64,000 nt of DNA, from the NCBI GenBank assembly GCA_910578645.1, contig CAJTQI010000009.1, positions 1-64,000 of the forward strand, written 5' to 3'. Shown one piece after another: positions 8,660 through 17,379 of the stretch (within the stretch, counting starts at the first letter, position 1; every line of letters starts with the position of its first letter). The notes below the pieces were generated by a model. That model was given only the letters and a program-made list of their open reading frames with translations, had not been told where the DNA came from and searched no databases. This DNA is from an uncultured Lachnospiraceae bacterium (GTDB taxonomy: Bacteria; Bacillota; Clostridia; Lachnospirales; Lachnospiraceae). Made by a program: the position numbers and the translations under genes.

Positions 8660-11600
8660 ATGCCGAAGAATCCGAATGTAAAGAGAGTACTGGTGATTGG
8701 GTCGGGGCCGATTGTGATTGGGCAGGCGGCGGAGTTTGACTATGCGGGCACGCAGGCGTGCCGTTCTTTAAAAGAAGAGGGCATGGAGGTTATTCTTGTA
8801 AACTCCAATCCGGCGACGATTATGACCGATGGGGATATCGCGGATAAGGTATATATCGAGCCGCTCACAACAAAAGTGATTGAACAGATTATCATAAAAG
8901 AAAAGCCTGACAGCCTGCTACCCAACATGGGTGGCCAGGCAGGGCTTAACCTGGGTATGGAGTTGGATGAGTCAGGTTTTCTGGCAGAACACGGTGTGAC
9001 GCTGCTTGGTACTACCGCCAAGACGATTAAGAAGGCGGAAGACCGTCTGGAGTTTAAGGAAACCATGGAGAAAATAGGGGAGCCCTGTGCGCCTTCCCTT
9101 GTGGTGGAAAATATCGAAGACGGCGTGGCTTTCGCCAATAAAATCGGCTACCCTGTTGTGCTTCGTCCCGCTTACACGTTGGGCGGCTCCGGTGGAGGTA
9201 TAGCCCACAACCAGGTGCAGCTTGAGGAGATTCTTGCCAATGGGCTTAGGCTTTCCAGGGTCGGGCAGGTTCTGGTGGAGCGTTGTATCGCGGGTTGGAA
9301 AGAGATTGAATATGAAGTGATGCGGGACGGCGCGGGCAACTGCATCACCGTTTGTAATATGGAAAATATCGACCCGGTGGGGGTACATACGGGCGACAGT
9401 ATCGTGGTGGCTCCTTCCCAGACGCTTGGTGACAAGGAATACCAGATGCTGAGGAGTTCGGCTCTCAACATTATCAATGAACTTGGCATTACGGGGGGAT
9501 GTAATGTACAGTTTGCACTGCATCCTACTAGTTTTGAATACTGTGTCATCGAGGTCAATCCCCGTGTGAGCCGTTCCTCTGCGCTTGCCTCCAAGGCTAC
9601 CGGATACCCCATAGCCAAGGTAGCGGCGAAGATTGCGCTGGGCTATACACTGGATGAAATTAAGAATGCCATTACGGGCAAGACTTATGCTAGTTTTGAG
9701 CCTACTCTGGACTACTGCGTGGTGAAGATTCCGAGACTTCCTTTTGATAAATTCATTACGGCAAAACGCACGCTCACCACACAGATGAAAGCCACCGGAG
9801 AGGTGATGAGTATCGGTGATAACTTTGAAGGTGCGCTGATGAAAGCCATCCGTTCACTGGAACAGCATGTGGACTGTCTACGCAGTTATGATTTTTCGGA
9901 GCTTTCCGCGGAAGAGTTGAAAGAGCGGATGCGAGTGGTGGACGACCAGAGAATCTATATCATTGCGGAGGCAATCCGTAAGGGCGTGGATTACGATACC
10001 ATCCATGAGATTACCATGGTTGACCATTGGTTTATCGACAAGATAGCCATACTGACGGAGATGGAGGCGGCGCTGGAGCAGGGGCCCCTGACGGTGGAAC
10101 TGTTAAAAGAGGCCAAGAGAATCGAGTTCCCCGACACGGTGATTGCCAGATTAACGGGAAAGACGGAAGAAGAAATCAAGAAGATGCGCTACGATAACGG
10201 CATCGTGGCGGCATTTAAGATGGTAGATACATGTGCGGCAGAGTTTGCGGCGAGCACGCCCTACTACTATTCGGTGTTCGGTTCCGAGACGGAAGTGGAA
10301 GAGAGCCATCCGAAGAAAAAAGTACTGGTCCTTGGTTCAGGGCCAATCCGCATAGGACAGGGAATCGAGTTTGATTATTGTTCTGTCCACGCTACCTGGG
10401 CTTTTGCAAAAGAAGGTTATGAAACGATTATCATCAACAATAACCCGGAGACTGTCAGCACGGATTTTGATATTGCGGACAAACTTTATTTCGAGCCGTT
10501 GACCCCGGAGGATGTGGAAAACATCGTCAATGTGGAGAAACCCGACGGCGCAGTGGTACAGTTCGGCGGCCAGACGGCAATCAAGCTGACAGAGAGTCTT
10601 ATGAAGATGGGCGTGCCGATTTTGGGAACGAAAGCAGAGGATGTGGACGCCGCGGAAGACAGGGAGCTTTTCGATAAAATTCTGGAGGAAACGGAAATTC
10701 CCAGGGCGGCAGGGGGTACGGTGTACACCGCCGAGGAGGCCAAGGCGGTAGCCAATAGGTTAGGTTACCCGGTACTTGTGCGTCCTTCCTACGTGCTTGG
10801 CGGACAAGGGATGCAGATAGCGCTTTCCGACCAGGAAATCGAAGAATTTATGGCGGTGATTAACCGTTACGAGCAGGAACATCCGATTCTGGTAGACAAA
10901 TATTTGCAGGGAAAAGAGCTTGAGGTGGATGCGGTATGCGACGGCACGGATATCCTGATTCCGGGCATTATGGAGCACATCGAGCGGACGGGTGTGCATT
11001 CCGGGGACAGTATCTCCGTCTATCCGGCGCCCACGGTCAGCGAGAAGGTGAAGGAGACTATCGCGGAGTATTCCAGACGACTTGCGAAGGCGCTCCATGT
11101 CATCGGCCTTATCAATATCCAGTTTATCGCCATGAACGATGAAGTGTATGTGATTGAAGTCAATCCCAGGTCTTCACGAACGGTGCCCTATATTAGCAAG
11201 GTGACGGGTATTCCTATCGTGGATTTGGCAACGGAAGTCATCATCGGGAAGAAAATACGCGACTTAGGTTATGAGCCGGGCTTACAGCCTGCGGCGGATT
11301 ATTTTGCCATCAAGATGCCCGTATTCTCGTTTGAAAAAATTCGGGGCGCGGAGATAAGTTTGGGGCCGGAGATGAAGTCCACAGGGGAATGCCTCGGTAT
11401 CGCAAAGACTTTCAACGAGGCGCTTTACAAGGCGTTTCTTGGCGCGGGCGTCAACCTGCCCAAACATAAACAGATGATTATCACTGTCAAGGACGCGGAC
11501 AAAGGCGAGGCCATCGAGGTAGCCCGCCGCTTTGAGAAGCTGGGGTATATTATATATGCCACCAGAAGTACGGCGGCCGTTTTGAACGAAGCAGGCATCA

Positions 11601-11875
11601 AGGCAAGGAAAGTCAATAAGATTCAGCAGGAGTCCCCCACGGTGATGGACTTGATTTTAGGACATAAGATTGATTTGGTCATCGATACGCCGACTCAGGG
11701 ACGGGACAAGAGCAGGGACGGTTTCTTAATCCGCAGGACGGCCATCGAGACGGGCGTAAACTGTATCACGGCGATGGACACGGCGACGGCCCTTGTATCC
11801 AGTCTGGAGAACGCCGCTTCCCAGGGTGAGATGACGTTAATCGACATTGCGACGATTGCCAGACGCGGGAAGTAA
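8660..11875 (+). CDS. carB: Carbamoyl-phosphate synthase large subunit
   Basis: Makes carbamoyl phosphate from bicarbonate, ammonia and two ATP. At 1071 residues it has the full duplicated architecture: the first ATP-grasp half begins VLVIGSGPIVIGQAAEFDY, the second VLVLGSGPIRIGQGIEFDY near residue 555, and an MGS-like allosteric domain is at the end (IYATRSTAAVLNEAGIKA). Each half has the ATP-grasp glycine loop (LGGSGGG and LGGQGMQ). The MGS-like domain is where UMP and ornithine act in characterised enzymes. ATG 8660 follows GGAGG. Confidence 0.97.
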   Translation: MPKNPNVKRVLVIGSGPIVIGQAAEFDYAGTQACRSLKEEGMEVILVNSNPATIMTDGDIADKVYIEPLTTKVIEQIIIKEKPDSLLPNMGGQAGLNLGMELDESGFLAEHGVTLLGTTAKTIKKAEDRLEFKETMEKIGEPCAPSLVVENIEDGVAFANKIGYPVVLRPAYTLGGSGGGIAHNQVQLEEILANGLRLSRVGQVLVERCIAGWKEIEYEVMRDGAGNCITVCNMENIDPVGVHTGDSIVVAPSQTLGDKEYQMLRSSALNIINELGITGGCNVQFALHPTSFEYCVIEVNPRVSRSSALASKATGYPIAKVAAKIALGYTLDEIKNAITGKTYASFEPTLDYCVVKIPRLPFDKFITAKRTLTTQMKATGEVMSIGDNFEGALMKAIRSLEQHVDCLRSYDFSELSAEELKERMRVVDDQRIYIIAEAIRKGVDYDTIHEITMVDHWFIDKIAILTEMEAALEQGPLTVELLKEAKRIEFPDTVIARLTGKTEEEIKKMRYDNGIVAAFKMVDTCAAEFAASTPYYYSVFGSETEVEESHPKKKVLVLGSGPIRIGQGIEFDYCSVHATWAFAKEGYETIIINNNPETVSTDFDIADKLYFEPLTPEDVENIVNVEKPDGAVVQFGGQTAIKLTESLMKMGVPILGTKAEDVDAAEDRELFDKILEETEIPRAAGGTVYTAEEAKAVANRLGYPVLVRPSYVLGGQGMQIALSDQEIEEFMAVINRYEQEHPILVDKYLQGKELEVDAVCDGTDILIPGIMEHIERTGVHSGDSISVYPAPTVSEKVKETIAEYSRRLAKALHVIGLINIQFIAMNDEVYVIEVNPRSSRTVPYISKVTGIPIVDLATEVIIGKKIRDLGYEPGLQPAADYFAIKMPVFSFEKIRGAEISLGPEMKSTGECLGIAKTFNEALYKAFLGAGVNLPKHKQMIITVKDADKGEAIEVARRFEKLGYIIYATRSTAAVLNEAGIKARKVNKIQQESPTVMDLILGHKIDLVIDTPTQGRDKSRDGFLIRRTAIETGVNCITAMDTATALVSSLENAASQGEMTLIDIATIARRGK

Positions 11876-11927
11876 GTTCTCAAGCGGGCTCTTTGCCATC
11901 ACAGGATATGGGACGGGTAACAGGGTT

Positions 11928-12620
11928 ATGAACAACAGAAATTATCAGAGAGAACTGGATAAAATCATAGACAATTTGTGCGCCCGTCAGGTGAACGTAC
12001 AGGACAGTCCGGCCACAAAACATGTTCCAAGACTTTTTTTGCATAGCTGCTGCGCACCTTGCAGCAGCTATGTGTTGGAATATCTGCGGAAGTATTTCCG
12101 GATTACGGTTTTTTACTATAATCCCAATATTACCGAGGCGGAAGAGTACCGGAAACGGGTGGCGGAACAGAAACGTCTGATTGAGGCGTATAATGAGAAA
12201 ATAGGGGAAGAAATCCCGGGAAACCGGGAAAGGACAGACTGGCATAGAGGATATCCCATAGGGGTCATAGAGGGCGATTATGAGCCGGAACGTTTCTATG
12301 AAGTTGCCAGGGGAATGGAACAGTGCCCGGAGGGCGGAGAACGTTGTTTTGCCTGTTATGCACTTAGGCTTAAAGAGACGGTCAGGCGGGCGAAGGCGGG
12401 AGAATATGACTATTTTACGACAACGCTTTCCATAAGCCCTTTGAAAAATGCCGCCAAATTGAATGAAATCGGTGAAAGACTTGCCACGGAGTATGGGGTG
12501 GCTTGGCTTGTGTCGGATTTCAAGAAACGGGACGGGTATAAACGTTCCATTGAATTATCGGGAGAATACGGATTGTACAGACAGGATTATTGTGGGTGTG
12601 TATATTCCAGAAGAGATTGA
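11928..12620 (+). CDS. queH: Epoxyqueuosine reductase QueH
   Basis: Catalyses the last step of queuosine synthesis, reducing epoxyqueuosine to queuosine in the wobble position of tRNA; QueH is the non-homologous alternative to QueG. The 230-residue protein carries the family signatures: HSCCAPCSSY (paired Cys), FYYNPNI, CFACYALRL, TTTLSISPLKNA and the end DYCGCVYS. The conserved cysteines bind iron-sulfur and iron centres in the known family. The start at 11928 is chosen by homology of the N-terminus; its ribosome site is weak. It follows carB by 52 bases and may be co-transcribed. Confidence 0.92.
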   Translation: MNNRNYQRELDKIIDNLCARQVNVQDSPATKHVPRLFLHSCCAPCSSYVLEYLRKYFRITVFYYNPNITEAEEYRKRVAEQKRLIEAYNEKIGEEIPGNRERTDWHRGYPIGVIEGDYEPERFYEVARGMEQCPEGGERCFACYALRLKETVRRAKAGEYDYFTTTLSISPLKNAAKLNEIGERLATEYGVAWLVSDFKKRDGYKRSIELSGEYGLYRQDYCGCVYSRRD

Positions 12621-12630
12621 AACAAGAGAT

Positions 12631-12718
12631 AAGTGTCTGGGCGTTGCTTGACACAAATTTGTTTGATACACGCTCTCATGAAAGTTTAAACAACAGCAGC
12701 GCAGAAGTGAGGAAAAGA
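12631..12718 (+). repeat. Dispersed leader repeat, copy 2 (upstream of argS)
   Basis: A decayed but alignable copy: GTGTCTGGGCGTTGCTTG at 12633, then ACACAAATTTG in place of CCACAAACTCG, an imperfect inner hairpin (CTCATGAAAG), then CAGCAGCGCAGAAGTGAGG just before the argS start. The outer arms (GCGTTGCTTG with AACAGCAGCGC) can still pair. It replaces the T-box leader one might expect before a Firmicute argS. Confidence 0.6.
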
Positions 12719-14500
12719 ATGCGGAAAATATTGGATTTGATTTCAGAAGAGATGATGACGGCCTTCGAGGCAGCGGGATATGATGGGCAGCTTGGAAGGG
12801 TTACTTTGTCCAACAGACCCGATTTGTGTGAATACCAGTGTAACGGTGCCATGGCCGGGGCGAAGAGGTACCATAAGGCGCCGTTTTTGATTGCGCAGGA
12901 AGTGGCAGAGAAATTGGCGCAAAGCGAAGTGCTGTCGGAAGTGTCGGCCGTTGCGCCCGGGTTTTTGAATATGAAGCTGAAAGAATCTTTTGTCAGGGAT
13001 TATCTGCGTCAGATGCACACAAGCGGGAAACAGGGCTTGGAGACGCCGAAACAGGCAGAAAAGATTATCATCGATTACGGCGGGCCTAATGTGGCAAAAC
13101 CACTCCATGTGGGACATTTACGTTCCGCTATTATCGGTGAGAGTATTAAGCGGATTTGCCGCTATGCGGGGCATGATATAATAGGAGACATCCATATGGG
13201 CGACTGGGGGCTTCAGATGGGGCTTATTATTACGGAGCTCCAGAAGAGACAACCTGATTTGGTTTATTTTAACAGTTCTTTTGAAGGAGAATATCCAAAG
13301 GAAGCGCCTTTTACCATTTCGGAATTGGAAGAAATCTATCCTACGGCCAGCGCCAAGTCCAAGGAAGACGAGGCATATAAGGCCGACGCCATGGAAGCGA
13401 CCTACAGGCTGCAGAGCGGTGTGCGCGGTTACCGTGCCCTCTGGAAACACATCATGAGTGTGTCCATCGCAGATTTGAAGAAAAATTATGAGAATTTGAA
13501 CGTAGATTTTGACCTTTGGAAAGGTGAATCGGACGTACATGACATCATTCCGGGTATGGTGGAGGATATGAAAAAGGGCGGCTATGCTTATGAGAGCGAC
13601 GGCGCCCTCGTGGTGGATGTGAAGGAAGAGACGGACACGAAAGAAGTGCCGCCGTGCATGATTTTAAAATCGGACGGCGCAGCGCTCTATAACACCACAG
13701 ACCTGGCGACTATTATGGACCGTATGGAGCGTTATCAGCCCGATAAAATGATTTACCTGACAGACAAGAGGCAGTCACTATACTTCGAGCAGGTGTTCCG
13801 TTGCGCCAGGAAGACAGGGTTGGTGAATGAGAATACAAAACTTGTGCATATCGGCTTCGGCACCATGAATGGCAAGGACGGGAAGCCTTTTATGACCAGG
13901 AAAGGCGGCGTCATGCGCTTAGAAAATCTCATCCGTGAGATTGACGAGGAAATGTTACGCAAAATTCAGGAGAACGCCAGTTCAAAAGGTTATGAAATCG
14001 ATATGGAGGAGGCTGCGCAGACGGCGAAAATTGTGGGACTTGCGGCGATTAAATACGGTGATTTGTCCAACCAGGCTTCCAAGGATTATATATTCGATAT
14101 GGATAGGTTCACTTCTTTCGAGGGGGACACCGGGCCTTATATTCTCTATACCATCGTGCGGATTAAATCCATCTTAAATAAGTATGCAGAACAGGGAGGC
14201 ATACTGGCCGACGCGGTTATCGGTGAGGCTGTCAACGGCTCCGAGAAGAGCCTGATGTTAGAGGTGGCCAAATTCAATGCGACGATAGAAGCGGCCTATG
14301 AGGAAATCGCACCGCACAGAATCTGTGCATATATTTACGACCTTGCCAATGCGTTTAACCATTTCTACCATGAGACGAAGATTCTGACAGAGGAAGATTC
14401 TAAAAAGAAATCAGGGTGGATTGCGCTGCTTATGCTGGTGAAGGATGTGCTTGAAACTTGCATTGATTTGCTTGGCTTTTCGGCGCCTGAGAGGATGTAA
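12719..14500 (+). CDS. argS: Arginyl-tRNA synthetase
   Basis: Charges tRNA-Arg with arginine. Class I enzyme, about 593 residues. The N-terminal Add-1-like domain comes first, then the HIGH-type motif in PNVAKPLHVGHLRSA (residues ~120-135). The KMSKS-loop equivalent is TRKGGVMRLENLI, as usual in ArgRS, where the lysine is often displaced. A C-terminal DALR anticodon-binding domain (ILYTIVRIKSILNKY onward) ends in the family's typical PERM. ATG 12719 follows a GAGG site inside the leader repeat. A strong terminator lies 120 bases downstream. Confidence 0.96.
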   Translation: MRKILDLISEEMMTAFEAAGYDGQLGRVTLSNRPDLCEYQCNGAMAGAKRYHKAPFLIAQEVAEKLAQSEVLSEVSAVAPGFLNMKLKESFVRDYLRQMHTSGKQGLETPKQAEKIIIDYGGPNVAKPLHVGHLRSAIIGESIKRICRYAGHDIIGDIHMGDWGLQMGLIITELQKRQPDLVYFNSSFEGEYPKEAPFTISELEEIYPTASAKSKEDEAYKADAMEATYRLQSGVRGYRALWKHIMSVSIADLKKNYENLNVDFDLWKGESDVHDIIPGMVEDMKKGGYAYESDGALVVDVKEETDTKEVPPCMILKSDGAALYNTTDLATIMDRMERYQPDKMIYLTDKRQSLYFEQVFRCARKTGLVNENTKLVHIGFGTMNGKDGKPFMTRKGGVMRLENLIREIDEEMLRKIQENASSKGYEIDMEEAAQTAKIVGLAAIKYGDLSNQASKDYIFDMDRFTSFEGDTGPYILYTIVRIKSILNKYAEQGGILADAVIGEAVNGSEKSLMLEVAKFNATIEAAYEEIAPHRICAYIYDLANAFNHFYHETKILTEEDSKKKSGWIALLMLVKDVLETCIDLLGFSAPERM

Positions 14501-14620
14501 GATTTTCATTTTTGCAGTGATGGGTTAGTTTGGGCAAGTTATTTGACTGAAAGTAAATGGGCCGGCACAATAGTACAGCGAATGATGCGGGGATTTGATT
14601 TGACATCATTTTAAGAACCG

Positions 14621-14660
14621 GAAGCAATTTTTTACGGAAACGTGGAAAATTGCTTCTTTT
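14621..14660 (+). terminator. Terminator after argS
   Basis: Perfect 11-bp stem GAAGCAATTTT (14621-14631) with AAAATTGCTTC (14646-14656), then five T. Confidence 0.85.
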
Positions 14661-14703
14661 TGTTTGCACAGTCACATATAGGGAAAGAATATTGCAAAAA
14701 AAA

Positions 14704-14737
14704 TGAACCTTTTTTTAATTGGTGGACTCTATATAGT
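14704..14737 (+). promoter_or_regulatory. Candidate ECF-sigma autoregulated promoter
   Basis: TGAACC followed by a T-run (14704-14716) and ACTCTATATAG (14727-14737). A GAAC-type -35 with a T-rich spacer start is typical of promoters read by ECF sigma factors, and it lies just before such a gene. It is not a sigma-A promoter. Confidence 0.45.
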
Positions 14738-14770
14738 AGGTGCACCGAACATGACAGGGGAGAAGAAGTT

Positions 14771-15301
14771 TTGAAGGAAGAAAATCTGGTAGCGCAGTTA
14801 AAAGAAGGCAGCAGGGAAGCTTTCGATGAACTGTATGAAACGTACAAGGATATGGCAATGCGGACAGCATATTTAATTACAGGGAATATGACGGACAGTG
14901 AGGATGTGACGCAGGAAACATTTGTGAAAGTCTGGCTGCATATTCGCGAATTGAAAAACGATGCCGGGTTTAAGCCGTGGATGATGCAGATTCTTGTGCG
15001 GACGGCCTATAGGACGGGCAGGATGAGCAAACGGGAGATTCCTGATGATGAGGCCGCCATACGGATGGAAAACCGGACAGACATTTCTTCCCTTGACAGA
15101 ATGATTCAACAGGAAGAAGCGGAAAGAATTTCTATGGCCGTGAAAGCGCTTCCGGTGAAGCTGAGGACGGTTGTAGTCATGCATTATTATAATTTGCTCT
15201 CGGTAAAAGAAATCGCACAGGCGCTCGGGATTATGGAAGGAACGGTAAAATCCAGATTGCATACGGCCAGAAAGCGGATGCAGAGAATGTTGGTGAATTG
15301 A
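14771..15301 (+). CDS. ECF-type RNA polymerase sigma factor
   Basis: A 176-residue sigma-70 family factor of the extracytoplasmic-function class. Region 2 is AFDELYETYKDMAMRTAYL through DVTQETFVKVW. Region 4 is LPVKLRTVVVMHYYNLLSV with the recognition helix EIAQALGIMEGTVKSRLHTA. Regions 1.1 and 3 are absent. The TTG start at 14771 is chosen because GGGGAG precedes it and conservation begins with the EENLVAQLKEG segment; an in-frame ATG at 14642 lies inside the argS terminator. The next gene encodes a one-TM protein that is probably its regulator, and a TGAACC-type promoter upstream suggests autoregulation. Confidence 0.88.
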   Translation: MKEENLVAQLKEGSREAFDELYETYKDMAMRTAYLITGNMTDSEDVTQETFVKVWLHIRELKNDAGFKPWMMQILVRTAYRTGRMSKREIPDDEAAIRMENRTDISSLDRMIQQEEAERISMAVKALPVKLRTVVVMHYYNLLSVKEIAQALGIMEGTVKSRLHTARKRMQRMLVN

Positions 15302-15557
15302 ACATCTGGCAATCGGGCGGATTGCTTGCTTAGGACGGTTTAACACTCTGTGCGCTGCATAAAAGCATTAGCAGCCATTAAGATGGCAGGGAAGGCTGCC
15401 ATGGAGAACTGAATGCCGAGCGGCCAGGAATTTGGGTTGTTGCGGGCGGCAGATTGAAAAGCCGGGGATGACACCGTTTTCCATTGATACAGTATCGAGG
15501 GTAAGACTGCAATATCATAGGGTTTGGTAAAAAGATTGCGTGGTAAGGAGGATTTAT

Positions 15558-16349
15558 ATGCGTGCGGAACAGGACTTTGGCAGTAGGATAAAGGAAGCGC
15601 TGGAAAAGGAATGTGATGGCATTTCGGCTTCAGAACAATTAAAATGCAGGATTGATGAGATGATTTGTAGTTCGATATGCGCAAAAAGCAGCGCAGAAAT
15701 GGAGGTAAAACATATGAGTATGAAAAAAATCGTTGTTCTTGTGGCGGCATGTCTGCTTGTATCGGGAATCACGGTAGTGGCGGGAAAGACCGCCAGGATT
15801 GGGGTTCAGGGCAGTGCGGCTCCGGAGTACACGGACTATGCAGAATTAGGGAAGGCGGAGGAGAAACTGGGATATACAGTGGACAGCGTGGAACAATTTA
15901 CAAATGGTTACTCATTTGCAGGCGTTCGTATAAACGAGCTGAAAGCTTACGGTGAAGAGAACAATGAACTCTATACCATACCGGCCATGCAGATTACGTA
16001 TACAAAGGACGGCAAAGATATGGGGCTGTACATTCAGCAGCGGGTAGAAGAAGTGGTTATAGCCAAGCAGCCCAATGCGGTCAGGACATGCGGGGACATT
16101 TCTGTTAGGGTTGATGAGTATACTTATAAGTTTGTTCCGGCTTCCTATGAATTGACCGAGGAAGATAAGGTGAATGAGCAGAAGGATGATTATTTTATCT
16201 CTTATGGAAGCGATGATATAGAGATTCGTAAGGCAGTGGATGTAAGATGGGAGAAAGATGGATTGTACTATGAGCTAATTGGGTTCGACCTGGATATGGA
16301 TGGGGAAGAAGCGCTTGATATGGCGGAAGAAATCCTGTCGGCAGATTGA
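15558..16349 (+). CDS. Putative membrane anti-sigma factor / DUF4367-like protein
   Basis: A 263-residue protein in the position of an anti-sigma factor behind an ECF sigma gene. About 50 cytoplasmic residues (RAEQDFGSRIKEALEKE) precede one transmembrane helix (KKIVVLVAACLLVSGITVV). The extracellular part ends in VRWEKDGLYYELIGFDLD and MAEEIL, resembling the DUF4367 fold; that family call is tentative. ATG 15558 follows AAGGAGG. A second in-frame ATG at 15714 also follows GGAGG, because a fragment of the dispersed leader repeat (15677-15713) lies inside the reading frame. A shorter product starting directly with the hydrophobic segment is therefore possible. Confidence 0.65.
   Translation: MRAEQDFGSRIKEALEKECDGISASEQLKCRIDEMICSSICAKSSAEMEVKHMSMKKIVVLVAACLLVSGITVVAGKTARIGVQGSAAPEYTDYAELGKAEEKLGYTVDSVEQFTNGYSFAGVRINELKAYGEENNELYTIPAMQITYTKDGKDMGLYIQQRVEEVVIAKQPNAVRTCGDISVRVDEYTYKFVPASYELTEEDKVNEQKDDYFISYGSDDIEIRKAVDVRWEKDGLYYELIGFDLDMDGEEALDMAEEILSAD
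15677..15713 (+). repeat. Fragment of the leader repeat inside a coding region
   Basis: GCGCAAAAAGCAGCGCAGAA followed by ATGGAGGTAAA matches the 3' end of the leader repeats (compare 48557-48580 and 52486-52508). It is read in frame in the linker before the membrane helix and supplies a second ribosome site for ATG 15714. Confidence 0.6.
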
Positions 16350-16472
16350 GGACGGGACAGTCACTGCCCTTGCCACAGGCGATTGGAATGGCAGATTCGG
16401 TAACAGTGAGGCAGAAGGTTGAAGGGTTGCATTTTATGGAAAAATATATCGAAAAAATTTTGTAAAACTACT

Positions 16473-16502
16473 TGACAAGTTATGCCAAAAGATTGTATAC
16501 TA
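16473..16502 (+). promoter_or_regulatory. Promoter of the tRNA-Val/tRNA-Met pair
   Basis: TTGACA (16473-16478), 18-base spacer, TATACT (16497-16502), 35 bases before the mature tRNA-Val. Confidence 0.65.
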
Positions 16503-16537
16503 GCAGAGCGGGTTGCGGAAGTGACCCGCACAGAAAT

Positions 16538-16610
16538 GGGGTCTTAGCTCAGCTGGGAGAGCATCTGCCTTACAAGCAGAGGGTCATAGGTTCGAGCCCT
16601 ATAGGCCCCA
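16538..16610 (+). tRNA. tRNA-Val (anticodon TAC)
   Basis: The full cloverleaf can be drawn. The acceptor stem GGGGTCT pairs with AGGCCCC, with discriminator A. The anticodon loop CTTACAA has TAC at 16571-16573, and the T-loop contains GGTTCGAGCC. No CCA is encoded. Confidence 0.95.
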
Positions 16611-16651
16611 GTTCATTGGATATCTGATTGGTATCCATTATAAATGAATAT

Positions 16652-16725
16652 GGCGAGATAGCTCAGCTGGCTAGAGCATACGGTTCATACCCGTAGTGTC
16701 GAGGGTTCAAGTCCCCCTCTCGCTA
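16652..16725 (+). tRNA. tRNA-Met (anticodon CAT)
   Basis: Acceptor GGCGAGA pairs with TCTCGCT (a G-T pair at position 1). The anticodon loop TTCATAC has CAT at 16686-16688, and the T-arm is GGGTTCAAGTCCC. The paired first base and the lack of three G-C pairs in the anticodon stem favour elongator Met or lysidine-modified Ile over the initiator. Confidence 0.93.
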
Positions 16726-16734
16726 TTTTGAAGA

Positions 16735-16780
16735 AGTCCAGAATCCTTGTAAAAACAAGCTTTTTGGGCTCTTTGTATTT
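16735..16780 (+). terminator. Terminator after the tRNA pair
   Basis: Hairpin centred on CCTTGTAAAAACAAGC, with imperfect outer pairing AGTCCAGAA/TTTTTGGGCT and T-rich sequence after it. Confidence 0.5.
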
Positions 16781-16784
16781 TTGG

Positions 16785-17110
16785 GGTAATCAAAAAAGTA
16801 ATCTGACATATGTTCGAATCAAAATCATAGAAGAAAGGAGAAATTCAATACATTGTGACAATTAAATATCTTGTTAGGACATTTAAATAAGGCCACTATC
16901 AGTTGTAGAAATATGATTGTTAGAGGGCTTATTTATGTGGTTTAACAATGAATCACAAAAATCTTCACAGCCAACCCTAAATCCGCTGTATGAGTCTCAC
17001 AGAGCGTCACAGGGGCATCTAAATGTAACTTGTAAATATTATTCATATTCATAATTCCACGGCTACTTAAACATCAATTTCACAGCAAGTAATAAAATTC
17101 AAATAATAAA
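16785..17110 (+). repeat. Element-end repeat, copy A (downstream of tRNA-Met)
   Basis: About 330 bases that align along their length with 57574-57895 behind tRNA-Thr. Shared landmarks in order are GGTAATCAAAAAAG, ACATATGTTCGA, TTGTTAGGACATTTAA, TTTATGTGGTTTAAC, CACAGAGCGTCA, and ATATTCATAATTC. The position behind tRNA genes suggests the retained end of one family of integrative element. A hairpin (AAATAAGGCC/GGGCTTATTT) precedes the small ORF in this copy. Confidence 0.7.
16935..17054 (+). CDS. 39-residue microprotein of the element-end repeat
   Basis: A short frame beginning MWFNNESQKSS and containing LNPLYESHRASQGH. The homologous repeat at 57722-57817 carries the same frame in broken form (MYEPHRAS before a stop), so the frame predates the duplication. 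The ribosome site is weak (AGAGGG). No function known; coding status rests on the conserved residues between the two copies. Confidence 0.45.
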   Translation: MWFNNESQKSSQPTLNPLYESHRASQGHLNVTCKYYSYS

Positions 17111-17130
17111 TCACGAAGGAGGTCTGATTA

Positions 17131-17379
17131 TTGTACGGAAAGGTAAAAAGATATTTACATGACAGGAAACATGGATTTATCAAAGGTGAAGATGGTAACA
17201 CATATTTTATCCATCACACAAAATTGAACGGGGAATATATAGACTCTGGTTACTATGTATTCTTTAAACCATTTCAAAATGACAAGAGCGACTACAATGT
17301 AAAAAATATTAAGGTGATTGGAGCGCCGGAAAGGAGACATAAAGGGTATGTGAAATTTTTTTCTGTAAACAAGGAATAG
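17131..17379 (+). CDS. Cold-shock-domain-like small protein
   Basis: An 82-residue protein starting at TTG 17131, eight bases after AAGGAGG. The first ~62 residues resemble a cold-shock/S1-like OB fold: GKVKRYLHDRKHGFIKG covers an RNP1-like strand and YFIHHTKL an RNP2-like strand. It probably binds single-stranded nucleic acid. The end, GYVKFFSVNKE, looks like the start of a second such domain cut off at the junction with the truncated ArdC gene. It lies in the element scar behind tRNA-Met. Confidence 0.55.
   Translation: MYGKVKRYLHDRKHGFIKGEDGNTYFIHHTKLNGEYIDSGYYVFFKPFQNDKSDYNVKNIKVIGAPERRHKGYVKFFSVNKE

Noticed and set aside
15340..15750. Minus-strand frame of 136 codons between the sigma and anti-sigma genes
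   Set aside because: It overlaps the start of the anti-sigma gene, has no ribosome site and no recognisable domain.
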